A stretch of DNA of 64,000 nucleotides, taken from an uncultured Bacteroidales bacterium (GTDB lineage Bacteria > Bacteroidota > Bacteroidia > Bacteroidales > Paludibacteraceae). Where the stretch lies: assembly GCA_900317745.1 (NCBI GenBank), contig ONHW01000004.1, forward strand, positions 52,665-116,664. Direction: 5' to 3'. Below the pieces are notes generated by a model. It saw only the letters and a program-made list of their open reading frames with translations, ran no database searches and had not been told where the DNA came from. Shown in pieces: positions 22,983 through 33,635 of the stretch (positions are counted from its first letter, which is position 1; every line of letters starts with the position of its first letter). The position numbers were made by a program, and so were the translations under genes.

Positions 22983-24850
22983 TGATTACCAACAGCCTTG
23001 CCATATTAACGCTTGTACTTGCCATCATTTGGCTTGTGCCTATGGCGTGCCGCAGGATTCACGTGCCGGCACTTGTCGGTTTTATTCTGGTAGGTATCCT
23101 TATCGGTGAACACGGTTTGGGGCTGATAGGAAAGAACGCCACGATAGATGTGTTAGGAAAGATGGGCATGCTGTATATCATGCTCCAAGCAGGTATAGAG
23201 ATTGACATGAACGACTTCCGCCAGTACCGCTTCGGTGCGGTGGTGTTCGGTTTGTTCACGTTCGTAATTCCCTTTACTTTTGGGCTCTTTATCGCGCGCG
23301 CGATTGGTTTGTCGTGGGAGACGAGCGCTCTGCTCGGTGCTATGTTCGGCAGCCATACGCTTATGACCTATCCTATAGTCAGCCGCTACGGCGTGCAGCA
23401 GTCGGCTGCGGTGAACATGACTGTCGGCGCAACGATGTTAGCCATAACACTTTCGCTACTTGTGCTGGCTGTGCTCAAGAGCAAACTGCTGGCGGGTGAC
23501 GGCTGGGTGTACTGGTGGACGCTGGCGGGGAAAACGACATTGTTGGGAGTGATGGTATTTGGTGTGTTCCCGATGATAGCCAAGTGGTTCTTCCGTCACC
23601 GTCAAGGTACAGCAGCGGGTTTTGCAATGGTTATGCTGATGCTCGTAGGCAGTGCATGGCTGGCAGAGTGGGCGGGGCTGGAAGGCATATTGGGCGCATT
23701 CCTATGCGGTGTGGCGCTGAACAGATGGGTGCCCAATCTCTCGCCGTTGATGGGTAGAATCAACTTTGTGGGCAACACGATCTTCGTACCGCTGTTCCTG
23801 TTGGGCGTAGGCATGATGATCGATGTCCGACTGCTGTTCGTAGGCTGGGGCACGGCCCTCATGGCACTGGCGATGATTATTACCAAACTGGCGAGCAAGT
23901 GGCTCGCTGCGTGGGCTGCACAACGCTCGTTCCGCCTATCGGGTTGGGATAGGGAGTTGATGTTCGGTCTGACGCATGCTACCGCTGCCGGCACGCTGGC
24001 AATCGTAACTATCGGCTATTCGGTCGGGCTGTTCGATACCACGATCCTTAATGCCACGGTAGTTATGATTCTTGTGTTGTGCACCACAGCCTCGTTCGTT
24101 ACCGAGCATGCCGCCAAGCAACTTGCTCTGCTTGAGGAAGCTCGTCTGGAGAGCGAACGAACGGAAGACCAGTGGCTCGTGATGCAGGTGGCGGAGCAGA
24201 ACGACAAAGCGCTACACGGTATATCGACTCTCAGTCAGTTGCCCGAACCCGAGTTTGTGTCGGCAGTTGATTGGCAAGAGGCAGAGCAGTTTGTGGAGCG
24301 CTCGGGCAAATCGGTAGTTATCTACCACGAGCAGCAGCCGCTGAACACGATCAACCGCCTGGTGGTAGCTGTACCACGCTATGCAGAGAAAGAGCGCGAC
24401 TTTATCTCTTGCTTTGGTCAGATACGCCGTTTGAGCAGCCAGATTGGTGCGAAGGTACTCTTCTACTGCAACGGTGATACCAAACGTCCACTGCAGGCAC
24501 TGTGTGCACGCCCGGGCAAATACTTGCGTGCTTCGTACCGCGAACTGACGGATTGGGAAGACGTGTTGCAGATAGCCAAACAGATAGAGAAAGATGACCT
24601 GCTTGTGCTCGTGCAGTCGCGACGTTCAACAGCCAGTTACAACCCCTTGTTCACACAAGTGCCGCGTATGCTCCAGGAGTTCTTTGGCAACTACAGTACA
24701 CTATTGCTTTATCCCGAGCAGAGTACGCGCACCGAGGGGCAGGACTTCCTGCTCACCGATATACCGCAGCCGTCAGCAATCTGGCGTCTGGTAAGCGGAG
24801 TGAAAGAGTGGCTGCTGGCGTTATGGCGTCGCTCGCAGAAAAGTAGATAG
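22982..24850 (+). CDS. CPA2-family cation:proton antiporter with C-terminal cytoplasmic domain
   Basis: A 622-residue protein. Residues 1-385 contain about twelve membrane helices with CPA2 features: RRIHVPALVGFILVGILIGEHGLG near the start and FLCGVALNRWVPN in the middle. It should exchange Na+ or K+ for H+ at the inner membrane. Residues 400-600 form a soluble domain resembling universal-stress or nucleotide-binding modules (SVVIYHEQQPLNTINRLVVAVP...RRLSSQIGAKVLFYCNGD), probably a gating domain. It is translationally coupled to the small RHH-like protein. Ion specificity cannot be read from the sequence. Confidence 0.85.
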   Translation: MITNSLAILTLVLAIIWLVPMACRRIHVPALVGFILVGILIGEHGLGLIGKNATIDVLGKMGMLYIMLQAGIEIDMNDFRQYRFGAVVFGLFTFVIPFTFGLFIARAIGLSWETSALLGAMFGSHTLMTYPIVSRYGVQQSAAVNMTVGATMLAITLSLLVLAVLKSKLLAGDGWVYWWTLAGKTTLLGVMVFGVFPMIAKWFFRHRQGTAAGFAMVMLMLVGSAWLAEWAGLEGILGAFLCGVALNRWVPNLSPLMGRINFVGNTIFVPLFLLGVGMMIDVRLLFVGWGTALMALAMIITKLASKWLAAWAAQRSFRLSGWDRELMFGLTHATAAGTLAIVTIGYSVGLFDTTILNATVVMILVLCTTASFVTEHAAKQLALLEEARLESERTEDQWLVMQVAEQNDKALHGISTLSQLPEPEFVSAVDWQEAEQFVERSGKSVVIYHEQQPLNTINRLVVAVPRYAEKERDFISCFGQIRRLSSQIGAKVLFYCNGDTKRPLQALCARPGKYLRASYRELTDWEDVLQIAKQIEKDDLLVLVQSRRSTASYNPLFTQVPRMLQEFFGNYSTLLLYPEQSTRTEGQDFLLTDIPQPSAIWRLVSGVKEWLLALWRRSQKSR

Positions 24851-24905
24851 CGGATAAGGGCACTTTTTTGAAGTGCTCATAATTCAATTCAAAATTGATT
24901 GTGAT

Positions 24906-27533
24906 ATGAAACGTGTAATTGTTTTATTAGTCAGTGTTCTGATTCCGCTTGCTGCAAGTATGGCGCAGACCGGTGGTGTGATTGATGGAACAAACATAAC
25001 GTGGGAACTTGAGGGCACTACATTGACCATCAGTGGTGATGGTGAGATTCCCGCCTTTACTACGTCATCCGCAGTACCATGGTACAGCAATGCGACGGCA
25101 ATCACCGTAGTAAATTTGTCCGGTAATATAACAGCGATTGGCAAATATACATTCAATACGTGTAAGAGTATTACGAAGATCATTACCGATATTGTTGTTC
25201 CTCCTACATTGGAAGCGAACACGTTCTACAGCAGCCTTATAAGCCGAATAACCGTGCTTGTACCTCCCGATGCTGAAGATGCTTATATGGAGGCGCAGTA
25301 TTGGAGCCAGATGACAGTGGAGATCAATCCGGAATACGACATCAATCCCGGTACAGGCGGTGAAGATGTTCTTTCGGAAGGCTATATCGGTGATGGTGAT
25401 GCAATCCATTGGCAACTATACAAATCGGGTCAGCTGACGTTAGAAGGCTCCGGAATGATGCCCGACTATGAAGATGCCAGTGTTCAACCTTGGAGCAATA
25501 TGAGAAGTATGATATACGAGGTGAGTATGACCGGAGCGATAGGCAATGTCGGTAATTATGCGTTTGCTCAATGTGACGGATTGAATACCGTATATCTATC
25601 TACTTCAACAATTACTATTGGTGACTTTTCCTTCAGTGAATGCATGAATCTGTCGCGCATTGTTATTCCCGCGAACGATGTAATTTCCTCATCCGAATTG
25701 GCGTTCGGTTATAACTTCGACAGATCGAGCCTAACAATAGCCGTTCCGTCAGATATGGTTGAGACGTACCAAGGTGTCATGTTCTGGTATGAGTTTCAGG
25801 TCGTTTCCATGGACGGCGGTGGCAACCCAACCGGCGAGGTCCACAACGGAGAGATTGGTAGTGTGTTCTGGGAACTGAAGGATGGCCAACTGCGCCTGTA
25901 TGGTGAAGGAGAAGTGGCGTTTGGATCAGCAGCCGAGCAGCCGTGGGCAAATTACCGTGACCAAATATACAAACTGCATATATCCGACCAGGTTACGGTG
26001 ATTGGCAGTTATGCCTTGGCGGAGTGTACGGAGTTGAACGAGATCTTTGTTCAGGGTGAGAGTCTGGATTCGATAGGTATGTATGCTTTTGCCAATTGTA
26101 CGAATCTGGTACAGATCACAATTGCGAGTGAGATCGTTGTCAGTGCTGATGCCAATGCCTTTAGTGGTGTTACTACTTCCAATATTACCGTGTCAATGAT
26201 GGAGGAGATCATGGAGAGTTATCAGGATGGCGTGTGGGCAGATATGCAGAAGTCTCCGCTCAATAATCAGCAGGAGGAGGTTAGCGGACTTATTTATGAG
26301 AACCTCTACTGGTCGTTCAATTCTTCCGAGGGATTGCTGACCATCTATGGCAATGGAGCTATGCCCGATTGGATTCAGTCGATGGCACCATGGGGCGAGT
26401 ATCTGGATGCAATCACTCAGGTTAAGGTTGGAGTAGGTGTTACGTACGTTTGTAACGGTGCGTTTGCTTATTGCGAGAATATAACAAGCGTGACAGTTGC
26501 TTTCACAGTTGACTCTATTGGTGATAATCTATTCACAGGCAATAACTCGCCGATTCAGTTCCACGTCCAGAACATGACACCGCCGGGTATCACCGAGAAC
26601 ACATTTGCCAATGTTCAGGGTTGTGTATATGTTTATTGCTACGAAAGCGCCTTTTCCGCCTTTGAGAACCATCCGTACTGGAGTCAGACCTGTCTCGGAT
26701 ATGACGATGATCCGCACTATGAGAACTATCAATTGTCCGCCATCTACGTCAACGGCACTATAATCAGCGGGTTCGACCCGAATCTGTATAACTACAATAT
26801 TACGTTGCCGGAAGGCACGGAAGCAGTACCCGAAGTCACCTATAAGCCAGCCAATGCCGACCAGGTCGTTACTATCCAGCAGGCAACATCCACCAACGGC
26901 AAAGCGTACGTTAACGTGGCAGTAGGCGGCATAGATATGGCGACCTATTCCATTAATTTCTCCGTCGAGGGTGGTGGATCGCAGGCGCAGACTATATCCC
27001 TCACTCTCAACGACACTGCATGGACGTTCGTTATGCTTCCCAGTGCTTTGGGCGGTATGATTACAGCTGACGATATAGTAGCCGATGGTGACCTGATATG
27101 GGGACGTTACAACGGTGAGAAACGTGCAGCCAATCAATCCGGATGGGAACTTGTGGATAACTTTGACGTTTCTTACTATAAGGATTGGGGACATATCGTG
27201 CGTGCCGTGAACGGTGATGTTAATCTGACCATCAATCTGCCTGAATCTTTCAACAATAGTGAAGGTACATTGCGTCTGCGCGCATATCCTGCAGCGCATC
27301 AGCAGAACGCCAACTGGAATTTTGTCGGCAATCCGTATAATGCCAAATACGATATACTCGGTCAGTTGTCCAAGATGGGCATTGAGTCGCCCATCGCCGT
27401 GTGGAACGGAACGGGTTATACAACATACACTCCGGGTATTGACAGCTATGTATTACAGCCGTTCGAACCGTTCTTCATTCAGGTAACTGAAGACCGTGAT
27501 ATCCAGTTGACGCCTGAGTATATCCAACAATAA
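24906..27533 (+). CDS. Secreted BspA-type leucine-rich repeat protein
   Basis: An 875-residue exported protein, signal peptide MKRVIVLLVSVLIPLAASMAQ. It contains several repeats of the BspA/LRR_5 type, each opening 'ITWELEGTTLTISGDGEIP...PW' and continuing 'ITAIGKYTFNTCKSITKI' (also near 25380, 25850 and 26290). A cadherin-like beta-sandwich follows (LSAIYVNGTIISGFDPNLYNYNITLP). The last 170 residues (ITADDIVADGDLIWGRYNGEKRA...NWNFVGNPY...WNGTGYTTYTPGIDSYVLQPFEPFFIQ) are shared with the next gene, so the C-terminal module is probably an export or attachment domain. BspA-type repeats often mediate adhesion. The gene is 24 nt from its paralogue. Confidence 0.82.
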   Translation: MKRVIVLLVSVLIPLAASMAQTGGVIDGTNITWELEGTTLTISGDGEIPAFTTSSAVPWYSNATAITVVNLSGNITAIGKYTFNTCKSITKIITDIVVPPTLEANTFYSSLISRITVLVPPDAEDAYMEAQYWSQMTVEINPEYDINPGTGGEDVLSEGYIGDGDAIHWQLYKSGQLTLEGSGMMPDYEDASVQPWSNMRSMIYEVSMTGAIGNVGNYAFAQCDGLNTVYLSTSTITIGDFSFSECMNLSRIVIPANDVISSSELAFGYNFDRSSLTIAVPSDMVETYQGVMFWYEFQVVSMDGGGNPTGEVHNGEIGSVFWELKDGQLRLYGEGEVAFGSAAEQPWANYRDQIYKLHISDQVTVIGSYALAECTELNEIFVQGESLDSIGMYAFANCTNLVQITIASEIVVSADANAFSGVTTSNITVSMMEEIMESYQDGVWADMQKSPLNNQQEEVSGLIYENLYWSFNSSEGLLTIYGNGAMPDWIQSMAPWGEYLDAITQVKVGVGVTYVCNGAFAYCENITSVTVAFTVDSIGDNLFTGNNSPIQFHVQNMTPPGITENTFANVQGCVYVYCYESAFSAFENHPYWSQTCLGYDDDPHYENYQLSAIYVNGTIISGFDPNLYNYNITLPEGTEAVPEVTYKPANADQVVTIQQATSTNGKAYVNVAVGGIDMATYSINFSVEGGGSQAQTISLTLNDTAWTFVMLPSALGGMITADDIVADGDLIWGRYNGEKRAANQSGWELVDNFDVSYYKDWGHIVRAVNGDVNLTINLPESFNNSEGTLRLRAYPAAHQQNANWNFVGNPYNAKYDILGQLSKMGIESPIAVWNGTGYTTYTPGIDSYVLQPFEPFFIQVTEDRDIQLTPEYIQQ

Positions 27534-27557
27534 TCAGTAATCTAATCCTCCTTAGAT

Positions 27558-30500
27558 ATGAAACGCTCACTCTTTTCATTTGCTTGCACGGTACTGCTTC
27601 TCAGCCTTACTTGTTCTGTCCGTGCTGCTTCCACGTATGGAATTTTGATCAACAGCAACCGACTCGTTGCTGCTGAAGAGGCAGGCGAATCGGTTGATGG
27701 TCATACGCAGTATCTTGCGCGTGTGCAGTTGAACGTACTGGATACCATCCGGTTGATTGACACAAGTAACAACAACGCCACGTGGATGGTTGATTTGGAT
27801 GCCGCCAGTGTCAGCGGGTTTGAGGGAAGTGCCACGTTGGGCTACATGGTATGTATGACAGCCGGATGCTACGACTGCTATATCAAACTCAAGTATCAGA
27901 GCGACCAATTGTATATAGGTGCGGGCACTGACGGATGTTCCGAGGGCGTGGAGTATAATCCTTCCGCCGGCGGTGAAGGCACGCAGGTAGAGTATTATCT
28001 CGTAGGTAACTCTGCTGATATGGGCGAGTGGTCGCTGGAGAATGCTTTGCTTCTGACCGATGGCACCATAACATTGGATCTGCAGGAGGGTGAGTATAAG
28101 TTCAAGGTCGTTGAGGGACGGAGTTGGGATATAGCATTAGGATATGCCAATCTGGACTTCAATTGCTCATCGTATAATGTCCGCAGTGATGAGGACGGTA
28201 ATGTCAATGTCGTACTTGCGCAAGCCGGTACGCTTACCGTGGCTGTACAGAATGGTCAACTTTGTGTAACGGGTAATTTTGTTAACAACACCGATCAGGT
28301 ACGGCTCACAACAGGCGTATCGCCCGAAGGTGCAGGTTACATCTCGCCGTCAAGTGGAAATTATTCCATCGGTTCATCGGTTGAACTGTCAGCCAGTATT
28401 GCTACCGGCGGATGGATGTTCGATCGCTGGTCGGACGACAATAGTTGGGGCAACCCGCGTACCATCACCCTGACACAAGATACGACTATCACAGCAATCT
28501 TCTCGCCGGGCGAATACGGACTGCTCATCAATGGCAGCACTATCGTTGATGGTACGTTCACCGGTCGCGTACCCGAAGGGTCGTACATCGGTCAGTTCAA
28601 GGCTACAACCTATCTCCAGCAGGGTGACCAACTGCAAATCATCAACCTCTTCCACGGCGACAATAGCGCCTGGCGTCCCGAAATAGAGGATGGCGGACTA
28701 TCCGGCAACTTCGAAATAGGCGACAATAACCTGATTTGTAACGTGGCAGGCTGCTATGATATATATATCAAGATTCATTACGGTCAGTCGTCCGATGTGG
28801 TGTATATCGGCGAGGGCTATGACTGCCCTAACCAGGGCGACCCGAGCGGAGGTAACACCGGTGGCGATGTACTGTTCAGCACTTCGTTTGAGGATTGGCC
28901 GAGCCAGACCTATTCGTCAGAACAGACTTGGGCATCGTCCAACATAATCTTTACCCTTAACCGCGTGAAGGTCGTTCCTAACCAGCAGCCTACATCGGTA
29001 TCCGGCAGCAGCGTAGGATACATCCAGCCTACCAACGTCTCGTCGGCTTACGTGTACACCGATCGGCTCGCGTATGTGGAGAGGGTAATATATACGCACG
29101 CTTCCGCTATATCAGGCGGCGGCTGGCAGTTGCAGAGCAGTAGCGACGGTGTCGACTGGTATGCGTTCAATGACAATGAGACCGGCTGCGCTACATCGTA
29201 TCAGGCGGAAGAGAAGGAGGTATATGTATATATGGAGAACGTTTGGCTCCGATGGGTGCCTCTGGGCAATAGCACCAATACCAATATCTATCTGACCGAC
29301 ATCATTATCTACGGCAACAACGGCTCGTCCGGTGCACCTGGTATCGTGGCTTCCGGTGATTGCGCTGAAGATGGCAGTTCAAATGTTACCTGGCTGCTCA
29401 GCACCGACAGTATTCTTACCATCGGCGGCAACGGACGTATGGCTGATTACGATGAACAGACGAACATTGCACCGTGGTATCAGTACAAGGACGCTTACAA
29501 CTCCGTTTATATAGCAGACGGCGTAACCAATGTAGGTAATCTGGCTTTCCGTGAGAGTCCGAACCTGCGCTACGTTGAGCTCGCGAGCACTGTTACTCAG
29601 TTGGGTAATTACTCGTTCTATAATTGTCCTGCTCTGCACTCCCTCACGCTCCCCGAAAGTGTGACTGTTCTTAGCGAGAACACACCGTTCGGTGGTACCA
29701 CCAAAATGAACTCCGCCGTATATAACAGCCGCGTGTTTGTCAGTCTGCCACAGGACTATTCCGGCGAATTTGCAGTCGCAGACGGTACTATCATGGTAGC
29801 CTCACAGGCTTTTAGAGATTGTAGCCAACTCACGGCAGTAGCTCTGCCAAATACTGTTACTAACCTGCTTGGCAGTTCGACCTTCGAGAATTGTACGTCT
29901 CTCATGTCGGTTATTCTCCCCGATGGAATCATTGATCTTGGGCAATATGCGTTCTCCGGTTGTATCGCACTCAAGGGTATTGACCTGCCGTCCACGTTGG
30001 CATCTCTCGGTTCGTACTGCTTTGCCGAGTGCAGTGCTGTCGATTCCATCATCTGTCGTGCCACGACACCTCCCTCTGCTAACGGCTCAACCTTCGCAGG
30101 TGTGCCTGAGGGGACAACGGTGTATGTTCCCGGAGAATCCATCGAGACCTATCTCGCAGCCGATGGCTGGAGTACATTCAGTACGTACCTGGCTCTTGAC
30201 CAGTCTGCCGGTAACACATGCCCTGTATCCGGCACGTGCGGTGCGGACGGCGATAATATAAGGTGGGAACTTGGTTGCGACAGTGTGCTCACCATATCAG
30301 GTACGGGTGCGATGGCAACCTACAATAGCAATACTACACCCTGGTTGGCAAATGCTGCTGCTATCAAGAGCGTTGTGATCGAACATGGCGTAACGAGCCT
30401 CAGTCCATACGCATTCTACAACTCGGGTAGCTCTGCTAATTACAAATCGCTTACGCATGTCTCTATCCCGAGTTCGATATCTACCTTGTCGAACAATCAG

Positions 30501-31679
30501 TTCTGGCAGTGCCCGATACAAACGGTAGAACTCAACTCCGAGGCACTCATGCTGAATATAACTTCTTCCAGCAACAACCTAATGTATATCTTCGGTACGC
30601 AAGTTCGAAAATATATCCTTGGCGACAGCGTGCTGACGATTGGTAAGTATGCGTTTTATAACCAGGGCGATGATTCTCTTCGCACGATTGTGCTGCCGCA
30701 AGGACTGACCACTATCTCTGCGTGGGGATTTGGTTATCTCGAGCACCTGCAATCGATAGAGATCCCCGCTAATGTGACATCGATAGGAGGTAATGCTTTC
30801 AGCGGCTGTACAAATCTTCGATCGGTGGTTATCGGCTCGGGAGTGACGAGTATTGCTTCACAGGCCTTCCGCGATTGCAACAGCCTGACACGCGTCACTT
30901 CGAATGCCCCTACGCCGCCGACAATCGCCGCTTCCGATGCTTTCAGTCTCCAGGACACTCTGCTCGTTCCTTGCGAGGCGAAAACGCTGTACCAACAAGC
31001 ACAATTCTGGCAGAACTTCAGCAAGATTATCTGCCCTGACGATATGAATACGCCTACCGAACTAACCTACACACTCACCACCGACTGGCAGTTCATCACG
31101 CTCCCGGGCGTGTTCGGATTGAGTGCTGACGATATAGTTACCGACGGTGAGGTCGTTTGGGCAACTTACAACGCCGAGCGGCGTGCTGCGGGACTCTCCG
31201 GTTGGGAGATCTATAGTGCAGCAACAGGCTTTAGCGGAACGAAAGCGTTCATCGTGCGTGCTGCCGATGCCAACGCTACACTCACCATACATATACCCGA
31301 CCAGGCACGCGAGCCGGCGGGCGCTGCGTTGCCGCTCACCTATCAAGCGGCAGCACATCCGCAGAACGCCAACTGGAACTTCCTCGGCAACCCTTATCCT
31401 TATGAATACAACATCTCCGCCGCTCTGCTGGCGCAAGGTATAGAAACGCCCATCACCGTCTGGAACGGCACAGGCTATAGCACCTACACACCCGGTATTG
31501 ACGAATATACGCTCCAACCTTTCCAGGCGTTCTTTATCCAGTTGCCCGACGGCGGTCCGCAGGCTATCCAGTTCTCACCCGAGTATATTGTCGGCGGTAC
31601 GGGTGGCAACGCTCCTGTTCGTGTATCAGATATAGTTCGTTCACATATAGCACAACAAATAACAGAAAATCAATATTAA
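27558..31679 (+). CDS. Large secreted BspA-type protein, partial paralogue of the preceding gene
   Basis: A 1,373-residue exported protein with signal peptide MKRSLFSFACTVLLLSLTCSVRAAS. The N-terminal half has two copies of a module beginning 'YGILINSNRLV' and 'YGLLINGSTIV', each ending in a CYDCYIKLKY or CYDIYIKIHY segment. A starch-binding-like stretch and an InlB-type B-repeat (GYISPSSGNYSIGSSVELSA) lie between. The middle and C-terminal thirds carry many LRR_5 repeats (SITKI/LTHVSIPSS-type). The end repeats the C-terminal module of the previous protein (NWNFLGNPYPYEYNI...WNGTGYSTYTPGIDEYTLQPFQAFFIQ). Likely a surface adhesin or glycan-binding protein. Confidence 0.82.
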   Translation: MKRSLFSFACTVLLLSLTCSVRAASTYGILINSNRLVAAEEAGESVDGHTQYLARVQLNVLDTIRLIDTSNNNATWMVDLDAASVSGFEGSATLGYMVCMTAGCYDCYIKLKYQSDQLYIGAGTDGCSEGVEYNPSAGGEGTQVEYYLVGNSADMGEWSLENALLLTDGTITLDLQEGEYKFKVVEGRSWDIALGYANLDFNCSSYNVRSDEDGNVNVVLAQAGTLTVAVQNGQLCVTGNFVNNTDQVRLTTGVSPEGAGYISPSSGNYSIGSSVELSASIATGGWMFDRWSDDNSWGNPRTITLTQDTTITAIFSPGEYGLLINGSTIVDGTFTGRVPEGSYIGQFKATTYLQQGDQLQIINLFHGDNSAWRPEIEDGGLSGNFEIGDNNLICNVAGCYDIYIKIHYGQSSDVVYIGEGYDCPNQGDPSGGNTGGDVLFSTSFEDWPSQTYSSEQTWASSNIIFTLNRVKVVPNQQPTSVSGSSVGYIQPTNVSSAYVYTDRLAYVERVIYTHASAISGGGWQLQSSSDGVDWYAFNDNETGCATSYQAEEKEVYVYMENVWLRWVPLGNSTNTNIYLTDIIIYGNNGSSGAPGIVASGDCAEDGSSNVTWLLSTDSILTIGGNGRMADYDEQTNIAPWYQYKDAYNSVYIADGVTNVGNLAFRESPNLRYVELASTVTQLGNYSFYNCPALHSLTLPESVTVLSENTPFGGTTKMNSAVYNSRVFVSLPQDYSGEFAVADGTIMVASQAFRDCSQLTAVALPNTVTNLLGSSTFENCTSLMSVILPDGIIDLGQYAFSGCIALKGIDLPSTLASLGSYCFAECSAVDSIICRATTPPSANGSTFAGVPEGTTVYVPGESIETYLAADGWSTFSTYLALDQSAGNTCPVSGTCGADGDNIRWELGCDSVLTISGTGAMATYNSNTTPWLANAAAIKSVVIEHGVTSLSPYAFYNSGSSANYKSLTHVSIPSSISTLSNNQFWQCPIQTVELNSEALMLNITSSSNNLMYIFGTQVRKYILGDSVLTIGKYAFYNQGDDSLRTIVLPQGLTTISAWGFGYLEHLQSIEIPANVTSIGGNAFSGCTNLRSVVIGSGVTSIASQAFRDCNSLTRVTSNAPTPPTIAASDAFSLQDTLLVPCEAKTLYQQAQFWQNFSKIICPDDMNTPTELTYTLTTDWQFITLPGVFGLSADDIVTDGEVVWATYNAERRAAGLSGWEIYSAATGFSGTKAFIVRAADANATLTIHIPDQAREPAGAALPLTYQAAAHPQNANWNFLGNPYPYEYNISAALLAQGIETPITVWNGTGYSTYTPGIDEYTLQPFQAFFIQLPDGGPQAIQFSPEYIVGGTGGNAPVRVSDIVRSHIAQQITENQY

Positions 31680-31689
31680 ACATTTATAT

Positions 31690-33633
31690 ATGTCAAGAAA
31701 ACATGTTTACGAGGACAATAACGGCGAGCCGTTACCTTACCCGTGGCTAATCAATGCTATGCTATGCCTTGTTGGCGGCACTCAGACCTTGCGTCTCAAG
31801 ATTAAGAGCCGACACCCGCGGCACTCGGCTGAGAACGTTCTGAGGAACATCCTTTCCCTCGCCAAGGATACCGTGTACGGCAAGGAGCATCATTTCGACA
31901 CGATCCTACACGCTACGTCCACCAAGGATTTTTTCCTCCTCTACCAGCAGTTCGTGCCGGTCAACGAGAGTTTCGAAACGCTCCGCCCGTACATCGAGCG
32001 CCACAAGAACGGTGAGCCCGATATTCTCTTCCCCGGTAAGCCGGATATGTACGCTACCACCTCAGGCACCACCAGCGAACCGAAGTGGGTGCCTATGACA
32101 CACAAGTACCTCAAGGCGGTTTATGGCAAAATGTCGCACGTCTGGACATGGAACTTTGTCAAGCACCGCAGCCGTATCTTCGGCGGACATATCTTCCCGA
32201 TTGTGGGTAAGGAGGTCGAGGGATACGCGCCTGACGGTACACTGTACGGCAGTGTCAGCGGTGTGCTCGTACGCGATATACCGCCTATTATCAAGAAACA
32301 TTATGTCGCCCCGGCTGCCGTGATGTCTATACCTGATTATGCTGCGCGTAACTATGCCCTCATGCGACTGGCTATACAGCACCGCGACGTGACGCTCTGG
32401 GCTACTGCCAACCCGTCCACCATTCTCGAACTCATGCGTACCGTGGACGAGCATGCCGACGAACTCATAATGGATATAGCCCACGGCACACTCAGCGACA
32501 AGTTCGACATCCCTGACGATATACGCGAGACGCTCAAACCATACGTGTTCTCCAAACCCGAACGAGCACAGGAACTTAAGCAACTGTTGCAGCAGAACGG
32601 ACGACTGCTGCCCAAAGACTATTGGCCTTGGCTGCAGTACCTCTCTACATGGAAGTGCGGCAATACCAAGATCTATATGGATAAGTACATGGATGCTTTC
32701 GACTGGGATCAGACATTCTATCAGGAACTCGGATATATAGCTACCGAGTGCCGCTTCGGCTTCTCGCTTGACGATACGAACGAGAGCGTGCTCTTCCCGC
32801 ATTTCCATTACTACGAGTTTGTGGCGGAAGATGAAATCGACAAGCCCAACAAGCACTTCCTCCAGATCGACGAACTCGAACTCGGCAAACGCTACTGTGC
32901 CTACGTAACCACCTATTCCGGCCTGTACCGCTATAACATGAACGACCTCGTTGAGGTCGGAGGATTCTACCGCAAGACGCCTACCGTGCACATGATATCC
33001 AAGGTCAACGGTATAGTATCCATGACCGGCGAGAAACTCTACGAACCGCAGTTCATACAGGCTGTACACGAGGCGGAGAAGGAAACGAAGATCAAAACGA
33101 AGTTCTTTGTCGGTTTTGCTGATATACAGCAGAGCCTCTACCATTTCTACTTCGAGTTCGTTAACGAGGATATACGCCAGGAGCAGGCGGATGCTTTCGG
33201 CAAGGTCGTTGATGAACACCTGCAGAAGATCAATATTGAGTACGAAGCCAAACGCGCCTCTTTCCGCTTGCACGACCCGCAGGTACATATCCTGCAATCC
33301 AACGCCTACGCACGATTCAAAACCGCTTGCCTCAAGGATGGCTTCCGCGACGGACAGTTCAAGTTCAACCTGCTCATGCAGGATGAGTTCCGCCGGCGTA
33401 AGTTCACCTTTATCGAGAAACTGCAGGACGGCTCACTCAGCCAGGCTATCATCGAGAAAGCCAACGAGTGGGACGAGCGTATCAAGCAGAACCGGGCTCG
33501 ACGTACACAACGACGTGCGGAACGTACCGAACGACGTGAGATGCGACGCAGGGAGCGTGCCGAACGACGACAAGGCAGCAAGGCTGACAACACAACCGAC
33601 ACCAACGCCAACACCGAACCAAAGCAAGAGTAG
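31690..33633 (+). CDS. GH3-family acyl-adenylate-forming enzyme with an arginine-rich tail
   Basis: A 647-residue protein of the GH3 auxin-responsive promoter family (not glycoside hydrolase 3). These enzymes activate carboxylic acids with ATP and transfer them to amino acids or other nucleophiles. The ATP-binding motif is TSGTTSEPKWVPMT near residue 123; YSGLYRYNMNDLVEVGGFY is a second conserved block near 410. In Bacteroidetes the substrates are unknown. The last 45 residues are extreme: RARRTQRRAERTERREMRRR, followed by an acidic Asn/Thr-rich end. That tail may bind nucleic acid or a membrane. The HAD gene begins 2 nt after its stop, so the two probably act together. Confidence 0.83.
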   Translation: MSRKHVYEDNNGEPLPYPWLINAMLCLVGGTQTLRLKIKSRHPRHSAENVLRNILSLAKDTVYGKEHHFDTILHATSTKDFFLLYQQFVPVNESFETLRPYIERHKNGEPDILFPGKPDMYATTSGTTSEPKWVPMTHKYLKAVYGKMSHVWTWNFVKHRSRIFGGHIFPIVGKEVEGYAPDGTLYGSVSGVLVRDIPPIIKKHYVAPAAVMSIPDYAARNYALMRLAIQHRDVTLWATANPSTILELMRTVDEHADELIMDIAHGTLSDKFDIPDDIRETLKPYVFSKPERAQELKQLLQQNGRLLPKDYWPWLQYLSTWKCGNTKIYMDKYMDAFDWDQTFYQELGYIATECRFGFSLDDTNESVLFPHFHYYEFVAEDEIDKPNKHFLQIDELELGKRYCAYVTTYSGLYRYNMNDLVEVGGFYRKTPTVHMISKVNGIVSMTGEKLYEPQFIQAVHEAEKETKIKTKFFVGFADIQQSLYHFYFEFVNEDIRQEQADAFGKVVDEHLQKINIEYEAKRASFRLHDPQVHILQSNAYARFKTACLKDGFRDGQFKFNLLMQDEFRRRKFTFIEKLQDGSLSQAIIEKANEWDERIKQNRARRTQRRAERTERREMRRRERAERRQGSKADNTTDTNANTEPKQE

Positions 33634-33635
33634 GG

